From the NCBI RefSeq assembly GCF_020400825.1, contig NZ_JAINVH010000011.1, positions 124,001 through 188,000 of the forward strand: 64,000 nt of DNA, written 5' to 3'. The DNA comes from Streptomyces sp. HPF1205. GTDB taxonomy: Bacteria > Actinomycetota > Actinomycetes > Streptomycetales > Streptomycetaceae. Below the pieces are notes generated by a model. The model did no database searches, was not told the DNA's origin, and saw only the letters and a program-made list of their open reading frames with translations. A program made the translations under genes and the position numbers. Shown here piece after piece: positions 57,184 through 64,000 of this stretch. Within the stretch, counting starts at the first letter, position 1. Each line of letters starts with the position of its first letter.

Positions 57184-58440
57184 ATGCAGTGCGAGAGCCG
57201 TTTGACGCTGGATGCCTCCGCCGCCGACTACGTCGTCGATGTGGCGAACGTGGTCCGCGAACCGGCGCTGGGCGGTGACAGAGCGGCGGATCTGTCCCGG
57301 CTCGAAGGGCTGCTGGACGCGCTCGCGGTGTTCTCCCGGGATCCCGCGGTGCAGGTCTACGCCGTCGCCGACCGCTCGCTGCTGACCGACGGGCGGCTCA
57401 CCCCCGCGGAACGCCGGCGGCTCGACCGCTGGTACGAGGACCGGCTCCTCGAAGTTCTGCCGCGTGCCGACGACCGGATTCTGGAACTCGCCGACGCTCT
57501 GGAGCTCAAAGTGGTCAGCGGGGACAATTTCCTCGATTTCCACCGGGCATATCCATGGATTCCCGGCAGTCGCGACCGATTTCTGCGCCCATTTCCGGAG
57601 TCCGACGGCCGGATAGGCATACGGCCCCGTATTATGCCGGTTCCACCCGAATGGGAAGTTTCACGCAAAGAGGAAGAGGGCATTCTGCTCGAAGCCGGGG
57701 TCCTCCGCCGCTGGGCCCCGTCGACGCACGCCTTCGTACTCAGCCGCGACTGGCGCTGCCCGGAACCCGGCTGTCCGCTGTTCGGCGCCGGTGACCGGCC
57801 CAGTAACGCGCTGCCTCGCCGTCGCCGGGACAAAGTGGTCTGCCCGGCACATGGCGTGCCGCTCACGGACACCGGTCCGCTGCCCCGCCGCACGCAGGTC
57901 AAGGTGGTCATGGACGGCACCGTCAGGGGCCGGTTCATGGTCACGGCGGGGGAACCGCTGGCGGTCGGCCGCGCCCCGGCCGGCGGAGGTGTCGCCCTCG
58001 GCGCATGGATCGACGACACGGCGGTGGACTCGGTCAGCCGCACCCATGTGGTCCTGACCTACGACGGCAAGGGCCTTTCCGTCGTGGACGAACGCAGCGC
58101 CAACGGCACGAGGGTGCGGCGGGTGCGGCCCACCGGTGACGAGTTGTTCCCGCTGTACCGCGGCGTCGTCTGGAAGCTCCGCCAGGGCGATTCGATCGTG
58201 CTGCACGACCGGCTGGAGCTGCTGCCCAGCGGCCGCCGGTTCGTCTTCGAGGAGGACGCGACAGACGGTACGGTCGGATTCCGGGACGCCGGCTCCGCCG
58301 CGGGCCCGACAATGGTGGGCGTGCCGACGGGTCCGTCGGGGCAGGACAGCCATCGGGACGACGCCGGCGAGCGACGCCAAGGCCCGCCGGGCGCTGACGG
58401 GCCTTTCGAGCCGCACGACGGGCGTGACGAGCAGAGTTGA
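57184..58440 (+). CDS. NYN/PIN-like ribonuclease domain, zinc ribbon and FHA domain protein
   Basis: 418 residues from ATG 57184 (MQCESRLTLDASAADYVVDV). The N-terminal about 1-135 resembles NYN RNases of the Zc3h12a/Regnase type: D19 and N22 in YVVDVANVV, D63, D96-D97 in DDRILELA, and D114/D118 in VVSGDNFLDF. A zinc ribbon follows (C192, C197, C220, H223), then an FHA domain (about 240-345, LAVGR, SRTHV, SANGT) that binds phosphothreonine. The tail is disordered. It overlaps the downstream kinase gene (TTGA), so RNase activity is probably steered by phosphorylation. No signal peptide. Confidence 0.85.
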   Translation: MQCESRLTLDASAADYVVDVANVVREPALGGDRAADLSRLEGLLDALAVFSRDPAVQVYAVADRSLLTDGRLTPAERRRLDRWYEDRLLEVLPRADDRILELADALELKVVSGDNFLDFHRAYPWIPGSRDRFLRPFPESDGRIGIRPRIMPVPPEWEVSRKEEEGILLEAGVLRRWAPSTHAFVLSRDWRCPEPGCPLFGAGDRPSNALPRRRRDKVVCPAHGVPLTDTGPLPRRTQVKVVMDGTVRGRFMVTAGEPLAVGRAPAGGGVALGAWIDDTAVDSVSRTHVVLTYDGKGLSVVDERSANGTRVRRVRPTGDELFPLYRGVVWKLRQGDSIVLHDRLELLPSGRRFVFEEDATDGTVGFRDAGSAAGPTMVGVPTGPSGQDSHRDDAGERRQGPPGADGPFEPHDGRDEQS

Positions 58441-59681
58441 GTGAGGACGGCGTGGCGGGCGAGGTCGGGGTCGGTACGGTCCTCAGCGGCCGGTACCGGC
58501 TGGAGCAGTCGCTGGGCAGCGGGGGCTTCGGGCAGGTGTACGCGGCTTGGGACACGCGGCTGTCCCGCCGTGTCGCGGTGAAGGTACTGACGCTGCGCTC
58601 GGAATGGGCCGACGGCGCCCGCCACGAGCGGCAGGGACGATTCCGCCGGGAGACCGTCGCCGCGGCGGCGCTCAGCCACCCCAACGTGGCCACCGTGCAC
58701 GACGCGGGCGCACACGAGGGCAGGCCGTTCCTCGTCATGGAGTTGCTCAACGGCACCGACTTCCGGCAGGTGCTGCTGGAACGCGGGGGGCTGCCGGTCG
58801 CGGACGTGCTCTCGTACGGGGCGCAGATCTGCGCGGGGCTGCGGCACGCCCACGAGCACGGCCTGGTCCACCGGGACATCAAGCCGGAGAACCTGATGCT
58901 GCTCCCGGACGGCACCGTCAAGATCTGCGATTTCGGCCTCGTGGCGCACCGCGACTCCGCCTTCACCCGGTACACCGACGTGCACGCGGTGATGGGTTCG
59001 CCGCCCTTCTTCTCGCCCGAACAGGCCCAGGGCCGGGAGGTCACCGCTCAGTCGGACCTGTACTCCCTGGGGTGCGTGCTGTACGCGATGCTCGCCGAAG
59101 GGCCTCCCTTCACCGCGGGCAACGCCGTCGGGTATGCCTACGCGCACGTGCACGAGACACCGGAGCGGATCGAGCACCGCCGCCCGGACGTTCCCGCCGA
59201 ACTGGCGCACCTGGTGCACAGACTTCTGGCGAAGCGCCCGCAGGACCGGCCGGCCGGCGCGGACGAGGTGGCGTCCCAGCTGCGGGCGATGCAGCGGTTC
59301 GTCTCGGCGCCCCGCAGCCCCACGGCTCTCGACGACGGAGCCCGCCACGTGGTGTGGACGATGCTGGAGGAGGGCGAGGGGCTGCTCGCCCGGGGCAGGT
59401 TCGCCGATGCCGACCGGCGCTACTGGCAGGCCCTGCAGCAGATCGCCCGCCAGGGCGCGGAGGATGAGCCGGCCTCGTTCGCCGCCCTGTTCGGCCGGGC
59501 ACGTGCGCTGGAGGGGCGCAACGGAGTGGTCGCGGTGTCGCGCCGGCTGGAGGAACTGGCACGGAACACCGAGCTTGCGCTGGGCTCCGACCATCCGCTC
59601 ACGCGTTGCGTGACGGCCTATGCGGCGGCCAGGGCCGACCATCCCCGGTCCGGTGGCTCCGCGACTCCGGACGGTCGTTGA
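58437..59681 (+). CDS. Soluble serine/threonine protein kinase
   Basis: 414 residues from TTG 58437 (overlapping the previous TGA), or from GTG 58452 five codons later. The Hanks-type kinase domain (about 15-290) has a Gly loop LGSGGFGQVY, ATP Lys in VAVKVL (about 49), catalytic HRDIKPEN, DFG, and an activation loop rich in Thr/Ser. The C-terminal about 300-400 is helical, TPR-like (ARHVVWTMLEEGEGLLARGRFADADRRYW). No membrane helix or PASTA repeats, unlike PknB. It should phosphorylate the adjacent FHA proteins or their partners. Confidence 0.92.
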   Translation: MSEDGVAGEVGVGTVLSGRYRLEQSLGSGGFGQVYAAWDTRLSRRVAVKVLTLRSEWADGARHERQGRFRRETVAAAALSHPNVATVHDAGAHEGRPFLVMELLNGTDFRQVLLERGGLPVADVLSYGAQICAGLRHAHEHGLVHRDIKPENLMLLPDGTVKICDFGLVAHRDSAFTRYTDVHAVMGSPPFFSPEQAQGREVTAQSDLYSLGCVLYAMLAEGPPFTAGNAVGYAYAHVHETPERIEHRRPDVPAELAHLVHRLLAKRPQDRPAGADEVASQLRAMQRFVSAPRSPTALDDGARHVVWTMLEEGEGLLARGRFADADRRYWQALQQIARQGAEDEPASFAALFGRARALEGRNGVVAVSRRLEELARNTELALGSDHPLTRCVTAYAAARADHPRSGGSATPDGR

Positions 59682-59688
59682 CGGCCCC

Positions 59689-60243
59689 TCAAGGCAGCAC
59701 GTAGACGTTGACGTCGGCGGCCAGGCGGATCTTGTCTCCCGGACGCAGGGGCGCCCGGTCGCCGGGTCCGAGCCGGTAGCCATGGGCGAAGGTGCCGTTG
59801 GTGGAGCCCTCGTCCGCGATCCAGGCGGTGCCGTCGGCGTCCACCCCGACCGTCGCATGCAGCCGTGACAGGTTGTCATGGGCGGCGAGGAAGGCGACCG
59901 CCGGACACAACTGCGGATCCCGGCCGAGCCGTATGCGGACCCCCGGTTCCACCGGAACGATCTCACCGCCGGGGAAGGACAGCCGCAGGGCGCTGGGCGG
60001 GGTGTCCCGGCGGGTCAGGGCGGGGCGGGGCAGCAGGCCGGCGCTCATGGTGAGGACCCGCGTGTCCTCGGCGTCCGGATCCACCTGCGGCAGCACGGCG
60101 GTGGGGTCGGGATCATCCTCGCCGTTCCGTGACGGCGGCGTCATCAGCGAAAAGGGCACCAGGCATCCTCGGCACACCAGTTGGCCCGGCTGTGCGCCGG
60201 CCGTGCCGCACTCCGGGCAGACACCGGTGGCTGTCTCTGGCAT
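59689..60243 (-). CDS. Zinc-ribbon/FHA domain protein
   Basis: 184 residues. The N-terminal ribbon has C9, C12, C24 and C27 (CPECG, CRGC). A flexible segment holds acidic Thr sites (DPTAVL, EDTRVL) similar to known Ser/Thr-kinase substrates of the GarA type. The FHA domain (about 85-184) has IRLGRDP, LSRLHATV and STNGTFAHG. It converges with the kinase gene, stops only 7 bases apart, and is probably its substrate or phosphothreonine reader. Confidence 0.88.
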   Translation of the reverse strand: MPETATGVCPECGTAGAQPGQLVCRGCLVPFSLMTPPSRNGEDDPDPTAVLPQVDPDAEDTRVLTMSAGLLPRPALTRRDTPPSALRLSFPGGEIVPVEPGVRIRLGRDPQLCPAVAFLAAHDNLSRLHATVGVDADGTAWIADEGSTNGTFAHGYRLGPGDRAPLRPGDKIRLAADVNVYVLP

Positions 60244-60338
60244 CCCGCCCCCCTTCGGTCCCTCCCACGGGCGCGTCGGCGTTCGCGCGCCGCGGTCATG
60301 TCGCTACGGCGATCGTATCGATGTCAGGGGTGGGCGAG

Positions 60339-62099
60339 TCAGGAGATGTGGAGGGGGTTGTGGACAGTGCCGTGGACGGCGGCGTGCGGACGATCGCAGC
60401 GGTCGCGGTACCCGTCGAGATGGAGGCGGTTGCGGTTCAGGCACAGCCGGTCGATCCGCGGGGTGAGCAGATCGAACAGGGCGAAGCGCTCCTTGAGTTC
60501 GGGGAAACGCTCCTGATAGCGGAGGATCTCGTCTCGGGCCATGGCCCAGAAATCGGATTCCGGCACGCCGAGTTGCCGCTCGCACAACGGCGCCAGGTAG
60601 CGGAACACTCCGACGAACAGCCCCGAATGGATGAACTGCGTCAGGAACTCGGGAGGTTCGGTCAGGAGCACCGACCGCACCTCCTCCGGCATGGCGGCAA
60701 GCTCGGGAATCGGTTCGGCACTGATGTTGATGTCGTCGACGAAGTCCTTCACCGCCAGGCGGACCGGGATGTCGTGCTCGTCGTAGATCACGACCGCGTT
60801 CTCGCCGTGGGGCGAGAACACCGTTCCGTAGCGATAAAGGAAGTGCAGCAGAGGCGGCAGCAAGGCCGCGAAGAAGTGGCGCAGCCAGACTCGCGGGGCC
60901 AGCCCCGAGCGGTCCACGAGTTCCGCGGTGAACGCCCGGCCCTCCGGATCGACGTGCAGCAGCGCGGCCAGCGTTCGGGCGCGCTCGCCGGCCTCCAGGT
61001 GGACGGCCAGCGGCTCGCGCCAGATGCAGCCGAGCAGTTCCCGGTATTGGTAGGGGACGGTGGGCAGCTTGTCGTACTGCGGGTGGGCGACGGCGATGGA
61101 GGCCACTTCACCGAGGAGGATCACCCGCGTCTCGTCACGCAGGAAGCGGTCGTGATCGCGCAACCGGTGCACCCAGGCAGTGACGGCGGGCGCGGCAAGG
61201 GTGCGTTCGGTGGGCAGGCCGCGCCAGACGAGCGTGTTCAGAACGGACAGCGGCAGCTTGACGGAGCGGCGCTGTGGGCGGCTGATGTTGAGGAAGGTGC
61301 GAATGGACTGTTGCGGGAGCCTGAGGTCGTTGTCAGTGGTGAGGTGCAGGATGGACTTGTCGGCGATCGCGGGCGCGAACAGGGGGGCCACGACCTGGTC
61401 CCACTGCCAGGGGTGGACCGGGAGCAGCAGGTAGTCGGCGGGGTCGCGGTCATGGTCGGCGATGTTGTGGCGGAAGGCGTCGAGCGTGGCGGGAGCGAGT
61501 TCCTCCGCGTACAGCAGATCGGGGGTGGCCAGCGTGGCGATGCCGCGGTATTCGGCGAGGTCGCGGTGCACGGCGATCCAGGGCAGCCGGTGGTGCCTGC
61601 GCGCTTCGGGGGCCCATTGGGCGGCGTCGGCGTCCGAGAATCCCATACGCCCCTTGTTGGCGATCAGCCACGGATGGCCGGTCTGGTACCCCTCGAGTTC
61701 GGCGTAGTCGAGGTCGGCGAGGTCGGCGGCGCCGAGCGCGGCGGCGTTCAGGCGTACGTCGGCGCTCAGGGTGGCCAGCAGTTCCTTGATCAGATGTCCT
61801 GTGGTGTCCCCGGTGAGCGCGAGCACGGTGTCGTGGCCGTGTGCCAGGAAGTGCAGCGGATCCCCGGTGGGGCCGATGCTGTCGGGGTCCACGTACCAGC
61901 TGCCGTACGAGCCCCGGCGCGCGCGGAACCGGTACGTGACGTCGTCGCTGAGGACGAGCCGGTACGCGGTGCGCCCCGCAGCCGGCTCCGGGACAGGAGT
62001 GATCACCTCTTCGTACGCGAACTCGGCGAGCATCTTGGCGAGCAGGCGCCGGGCCGCATGCTGCCAGGCGGCGGAGTCGGACGAGGGGGAGATGATCAC
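60339..62099 (-). CDS. NRPS-independent siderophore synthetase (IucA/IucC family)
   Basis: 586 residues from GTG 62099, with AGGAG upstream. Family motifs: ELEGYQTGHPWLIANKGRMGFS (N-terminal, ATP loop HP-KGR), LPVHPWQW, RTFLNISRPQRRSVKLP, and the C-terminal FSPHGENAVVIYDE plus KDFVDDINIS. These enzymes condense carboxylates with amines or hydroxylamines via an adenylate. With the second synthetase and the GNAT gene it should make a hydroxamate- or citrate-type siderophore, exact product unknown. Confidence 0.92.
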   Translation of the reverse strand: MIISPSSDSAAWQHAARRLLAKMLAEFAYEEVITPVPEPAAGRTAYRLVLSDDVTYRFRARRGSYGSWYVDPDSIGPTGDPLHFLAHGHDTVLALTGDTTGHLIKELLATLSADVRLNAAALGAADLADLDYAELEGYQTGHPWLIANKGRMGFSDADAAQWAPEARRHHRLPWIAVHRDLAEYRGIATLATPDLLYAEELAPATLDAFRHNIADHDRDPADYLLLPVHPWQWDQVVAPLFAPAIADKSILHLTTDNDLRLPQQSIRTFLNISRPQRRSVKLPLSVLNTLVWRGLPTERTLAAPAVTAWVHRLRDHDRFLRDETRVILLGEVASIAVAHPQYDKLPTVPYQYRELLGCIWREPLAVHLEAGERARTLAALLHVDPEGRAFTAELVDRSGLAPRVWLRHFFAALLPPLLHFLYRYGTVFSPHGENAVVIYDEHDIPVRLAVKDFVDDINISAEPIPELAAMPEEVRSVLLTEPPEFLTQFIHSGLFVGVFRYLAPLCERQLGVPESDFWAMARDEILRYQERFPELKERFALFDLLTPRIDRLCLNRNRLHLDGYRDRCDRPHAAVHGTVHNPLHIS

Positions 62100-62217
62100 G
62101 ATGGGCTCCTGCGCGGCTGGACGGGTTCGGGCTTCGGGCGGAGGTCAGAGGTCGAAGGTCGGGTCGGTGGAAGACGGGGTCGGGGCGGCGGAGGCCGATG
62201 TACTTGGCGACGACACG

Positions 62218-62919
62218 TCACAGCAGGTGGCGCAGCGAGCGTTCGCGGATCATCAGGGCGGCGCGCTTGCCGGGGAGATCGACCTCTGCGGAGAAGCGGA
62301 AACCCGCGGTCAGGAACGCGGACACGGAGGGGGTGTTGCGCAGGTCCGGCTCCGCGACGACGCGGGTGCACAGCGGCCGGTGGTCGAGGATCAGTCCGGA
62401 CACGGCGCGCAGGAGGGTGCTGCCCAGGCCACGGGCACGGTGGGTGACGCCGCCGATGAGGAGGTGGATACCGGTGTCGTGCGGCTTCGCCGGGTAGTAC
62501 CGGGCGATCGGGTCCAGGTCCGCGCGGTAGATCTCCCAGTAGCTCATCGGCGCGCCCCTGAGCACCCCGAGGCAGGGGACGCTGCGGCCGTCGCCCTGCA
62601 GCTGCGCGCCCACGTGCCTCTCGGTGATCCGTTCCTCGCCGTCTAGTTCCCAGAATTCGGCGACAGCCGGGTCGTTCATCCACCGGGTGATCAAGATCAG
62701 GTCGCGGGCCGGAACGACCGGGACGAGCCGGAAATGGCCGTGCGGGGTGTTCGCCGCGCTCCAAGCGGCGATGTGGTCGAGCAGGTCCGCCCAGTCGTCG
62801 GTGTCGTCACGATCCCTGTCCGCCGGTGGGATGAAGGTTTCCTCGCCGAAGCGGCCGATTGCTTCGGGAGGGATCTTCAGATCCAGGGTGTCGTCGGTGC
62901 TTGGGTCGGGGGATGGCAA
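62218..62919 (-). CDS. Siderophore-type GNAT N-acyltransferase
   Basis: 233 residues from TTG 62919 (GGAAGGA upstream). The domain resembles the AlcB/IucB/RhbD acyltransferases: HFRLVPVVPARDLILITRWMNDPAVAEFWELDG and the acyl-CoA loop HRARGLGSTLL. It acylates an N-hydroxy-amine such as N-hydroxycadaverine or N-hydroxylysine. It lies between the two IucA/IucC genes in the same operon direction. Confidence 0.88.
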   Translation of the reverse strand: MPSPDPSTDDTLDLKIPPEAIGRFGEETFIPPADRDRDDTDDWADLLDHIAAWSAANTPHGHFRLVPVVPARDLILITRWMNDPAVAEFWELDGEERITERHVGAQLQGDGRSVPCLGVLRGAPMSYWEIYRADLDPIARYYPAKPHDTGIHLLIGGVTHRARGLGSTLLRAVSGLILDHRPLCTRVVAEPDLRNTPSVSAFLTAGFRFSAEVDLPGKRAALMIRERSLRHLL

Positions 62920-62979
62920 CGGAATTCCTTCCTCTGCTGGCTCCCCTGCGGGATTCGGATGGTCGCGCCGGATGGGAGC

Positions 62980-64000
62980 TCAGCCGGTGAGCGGGTTGCG
63001 TACGGTGACGTACACGGACTGGGTGTCGACCGGGCCGACGAGTTCGTCCATACCGCGCAGCCGGGTCAGCAGGTTCGCCTTGCACCGCAGGTGGGAGCTG
63101 TGCAGCAGCAGTTCGGGCACAGTGCTGCGGCCGGAGGCGGCGGCCAGGAAGCGGCGGAAGGCGGCGAGCAGGAGCCGCTCGTCGGCGAGCCCCTGGGAGC
63201 CGAAGGCGCCGATGAGACCGAGGACGTTGTTGATGCCGAGGTAGTAGGCCAGGCGCTCGTCGGCGATCTCGTCCGCGACAAAGGTGTCGCTCTGCGCGCC
63301 GACGCCTGGCAGCCGGGCCTCCAGCTCAGCACGGCGTGAAGCGCGGAAGTAGTAACCCTGGTTGTCGCGGTAGCGGCCGCCCGACGGCCAGCCGTCGTCG
63401 TCGAGGAGCACCAGGGTGTTCTGCTGGTGGGCCTCCAGGGCGATGCCTGCCTCTCCGTCCAGCCAGAGCACCGGCCGGACGACCGCGTCGAGGTAGCGGA
63501 GGAACCACTCCGTGGCGACGGCGGTGCCGGGGCGGCCGGTGCGGTCGGTGAGGGCCGCCATCAGGACGGCGAGCCGCGAGCGCAGCGCAGGCGCGGGCAC
63601 TCCTGGCCAGGGGCGCGGCGAAATGAGGCCGGCGACGCAGTGCGCCTGGTGGCCGACTCCGAAGGCGTTGTGGCGCAGCATCACGTCGAGGCCGCCGACC
63701 GGCCGGCCGTCCGCGTCGTCGACTCCCAGCCAGGCTGGGTCGCGGACGATGTCGAACGTGGGGTGGACGGCGTGCCACTGGGCGGCGAGGCCACTGCGCA
63801 GGAGTCTGTGCACCTCGGTACCTCGCAGCAGTTCTTTGCGCAGGTTCTCCCGGCGCGAGTTGGTGATGCGCAGGCCCAGCGAGAGTTTGAGCATCACGGC
63901 GGTATCCGGCCGGTAGACCGTGCGCACGGACGAGGTGGGATGCCAGGGCGCGCCCACCTGCCCCAGGTCGAGCAGCAGCCCGGCGTCGAAGAGGTCCCGT
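62980..64000 (-). CDS. Second IucA/IucC-type siderophore synthetase, 5' end outside the window
   Basis: About 340 codons are visible; the frame is open at the right window edge. The sequence shows TFDIVRDPAWLGVDD, GGLDVMLRHNAFGVGHQAHCVAGL, EAHQQNTLVLLDDDG and the ending with LTRLRGMDELVGPVDTQSVYVTVRNPLTG, as in the C-terminal half of IucA/IucC synthetases. It heads the visible part of the operon and runs to the left through the GNAT gene and the first synthetase. Confidence 0.88.
   Translation of the reverse strand, partial: RDLFDAGLLLDLGQVGAPWHPTSSVRTVYRPDTAVMLKLSLGLRITNSRRENLRKELLRGTEVHRLLRSGLAAQWHAVHPTFDIVRDPAWLGVDDADGRPVGGLDVMLRHNAFGVGHQAHCVAGLISPRPWPGVPAPALRSRLAVLMAALTDRTGRPGTAVATEWFLRYLDAVVRPVLWLDGEAGIALEAHQQNTLVLLDDDGWPSGGRYRDNQGYYFRASRRAELEARLPGVGAQSDTFVADEIADERLAYYLGINNVLGLIGAFGSQGLADERLLLAAFRRFLAAASGRSTVPELLLHSSHLRCKANLLTRLRGMDELVGPVDTQSVYVTVRNPLTG

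Noticed and set aside
58437..59681. PknB-type membrane kinase with PASTA repeats
   Set aside because: No membrane helix or PASTA domain follows the kinase domain; the tail is helical and soluble.

Overview
The window is 64 kb of very GC-rich actinobacterial chromosome with GTG/ATG/TTG starts and many 4-nt stop/start overlaps. The combination of hrdB, the sporulation regulator whiH, sepH, lexA-nrdR-nrdJ, separate parC and parE genes and a c-di-AMP (ydaO-type) riboswitch in front of a LytM peptidase points to Streptomyces or a close relative in Streptomycetaceae. From memory, the gene order largely follows the S. coelicolor core region from about SCO5855 (sepH) down to SCO5800 (a siderophore cluster). 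No rRNA, tRNA, CRISPR array, prophage or intact insertion sequence was seen.

Layout. 1-8.4 kb: partial sugar-lactone oxidase, sepH, a thiosulfate sulfurtransferase, a VOC protein, a MITE-like inverted-repeat element abutting a ROK regulator, thymidine kinase, and a coupled phosphatase/DUF5998 pair. 8.5-19.8 kb: a GNAT-ADP-forming acyl-CoA synthetase fusion, HPr, a GntR regulator, a riboswitch-controlled M23 peptidase, an M16 peptidase pair and parC. 20-29.4 kb: a more variable block with a ferredoxin-like protein, a YbaK protein, a complete overlapping kdp operon (micro-ORF, kdpF, A, B, C) ending in a KdpD that lacks its histidine kinase, and an ECF sigma factor with a SnoaL-like neighbour. 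29.4-36.3 kb: parE, a secreted trypsin-like protease, hrdB and whiH. 36.3-46.8 kb: an ABC fusion protein, an NrtR-type Nudix regulator, DUF4192, a RecQ helicase with a phosphoribosyltransferase-like tail, RNase HII, an ADP-ribosylglycohydrolase and a histidine phosphatase. 46.8-49.5 kb: a decayed short-chain dehydrogenase, a TetR regulator and an ECF41-like sigma factor with a degraded region 2. 49.9-57 kb: nrdR-nrdJ, lexA and a DinG helicase. 57.2-60.2 kb: a nuclease/FHA/Ser-Thr-kinase module. 60.3-64 kb: part of an NRPS-independent siderophore (IucA/IucC) cluster that runs off the window.

Main points. (i) The 57.2-60.2 kb module joins a Regnase/Zc3h12a-like NYN ribonuclease domain, a zinc ribbon and an FHA domain in one protein, overlapping a soluble Ser/Thr kinase and followed by a second zinc-ribbon/FHA protein. 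I read it as a phosphorylation-controlled RNase system, and it is the best candidate here for an undescribed system. (ii) LexA-type operators lie in front of lexA and, unexpectedly, in front of parE. (iii) Two NrdR boxes about 31 bp apart precede nrdR-nrdJ. (iv) The c-di-AMP riboswitch and the kdp operon with a kinase-less KdpD suggest linked osmotic/potassium and cell-wall control, which is inference only.
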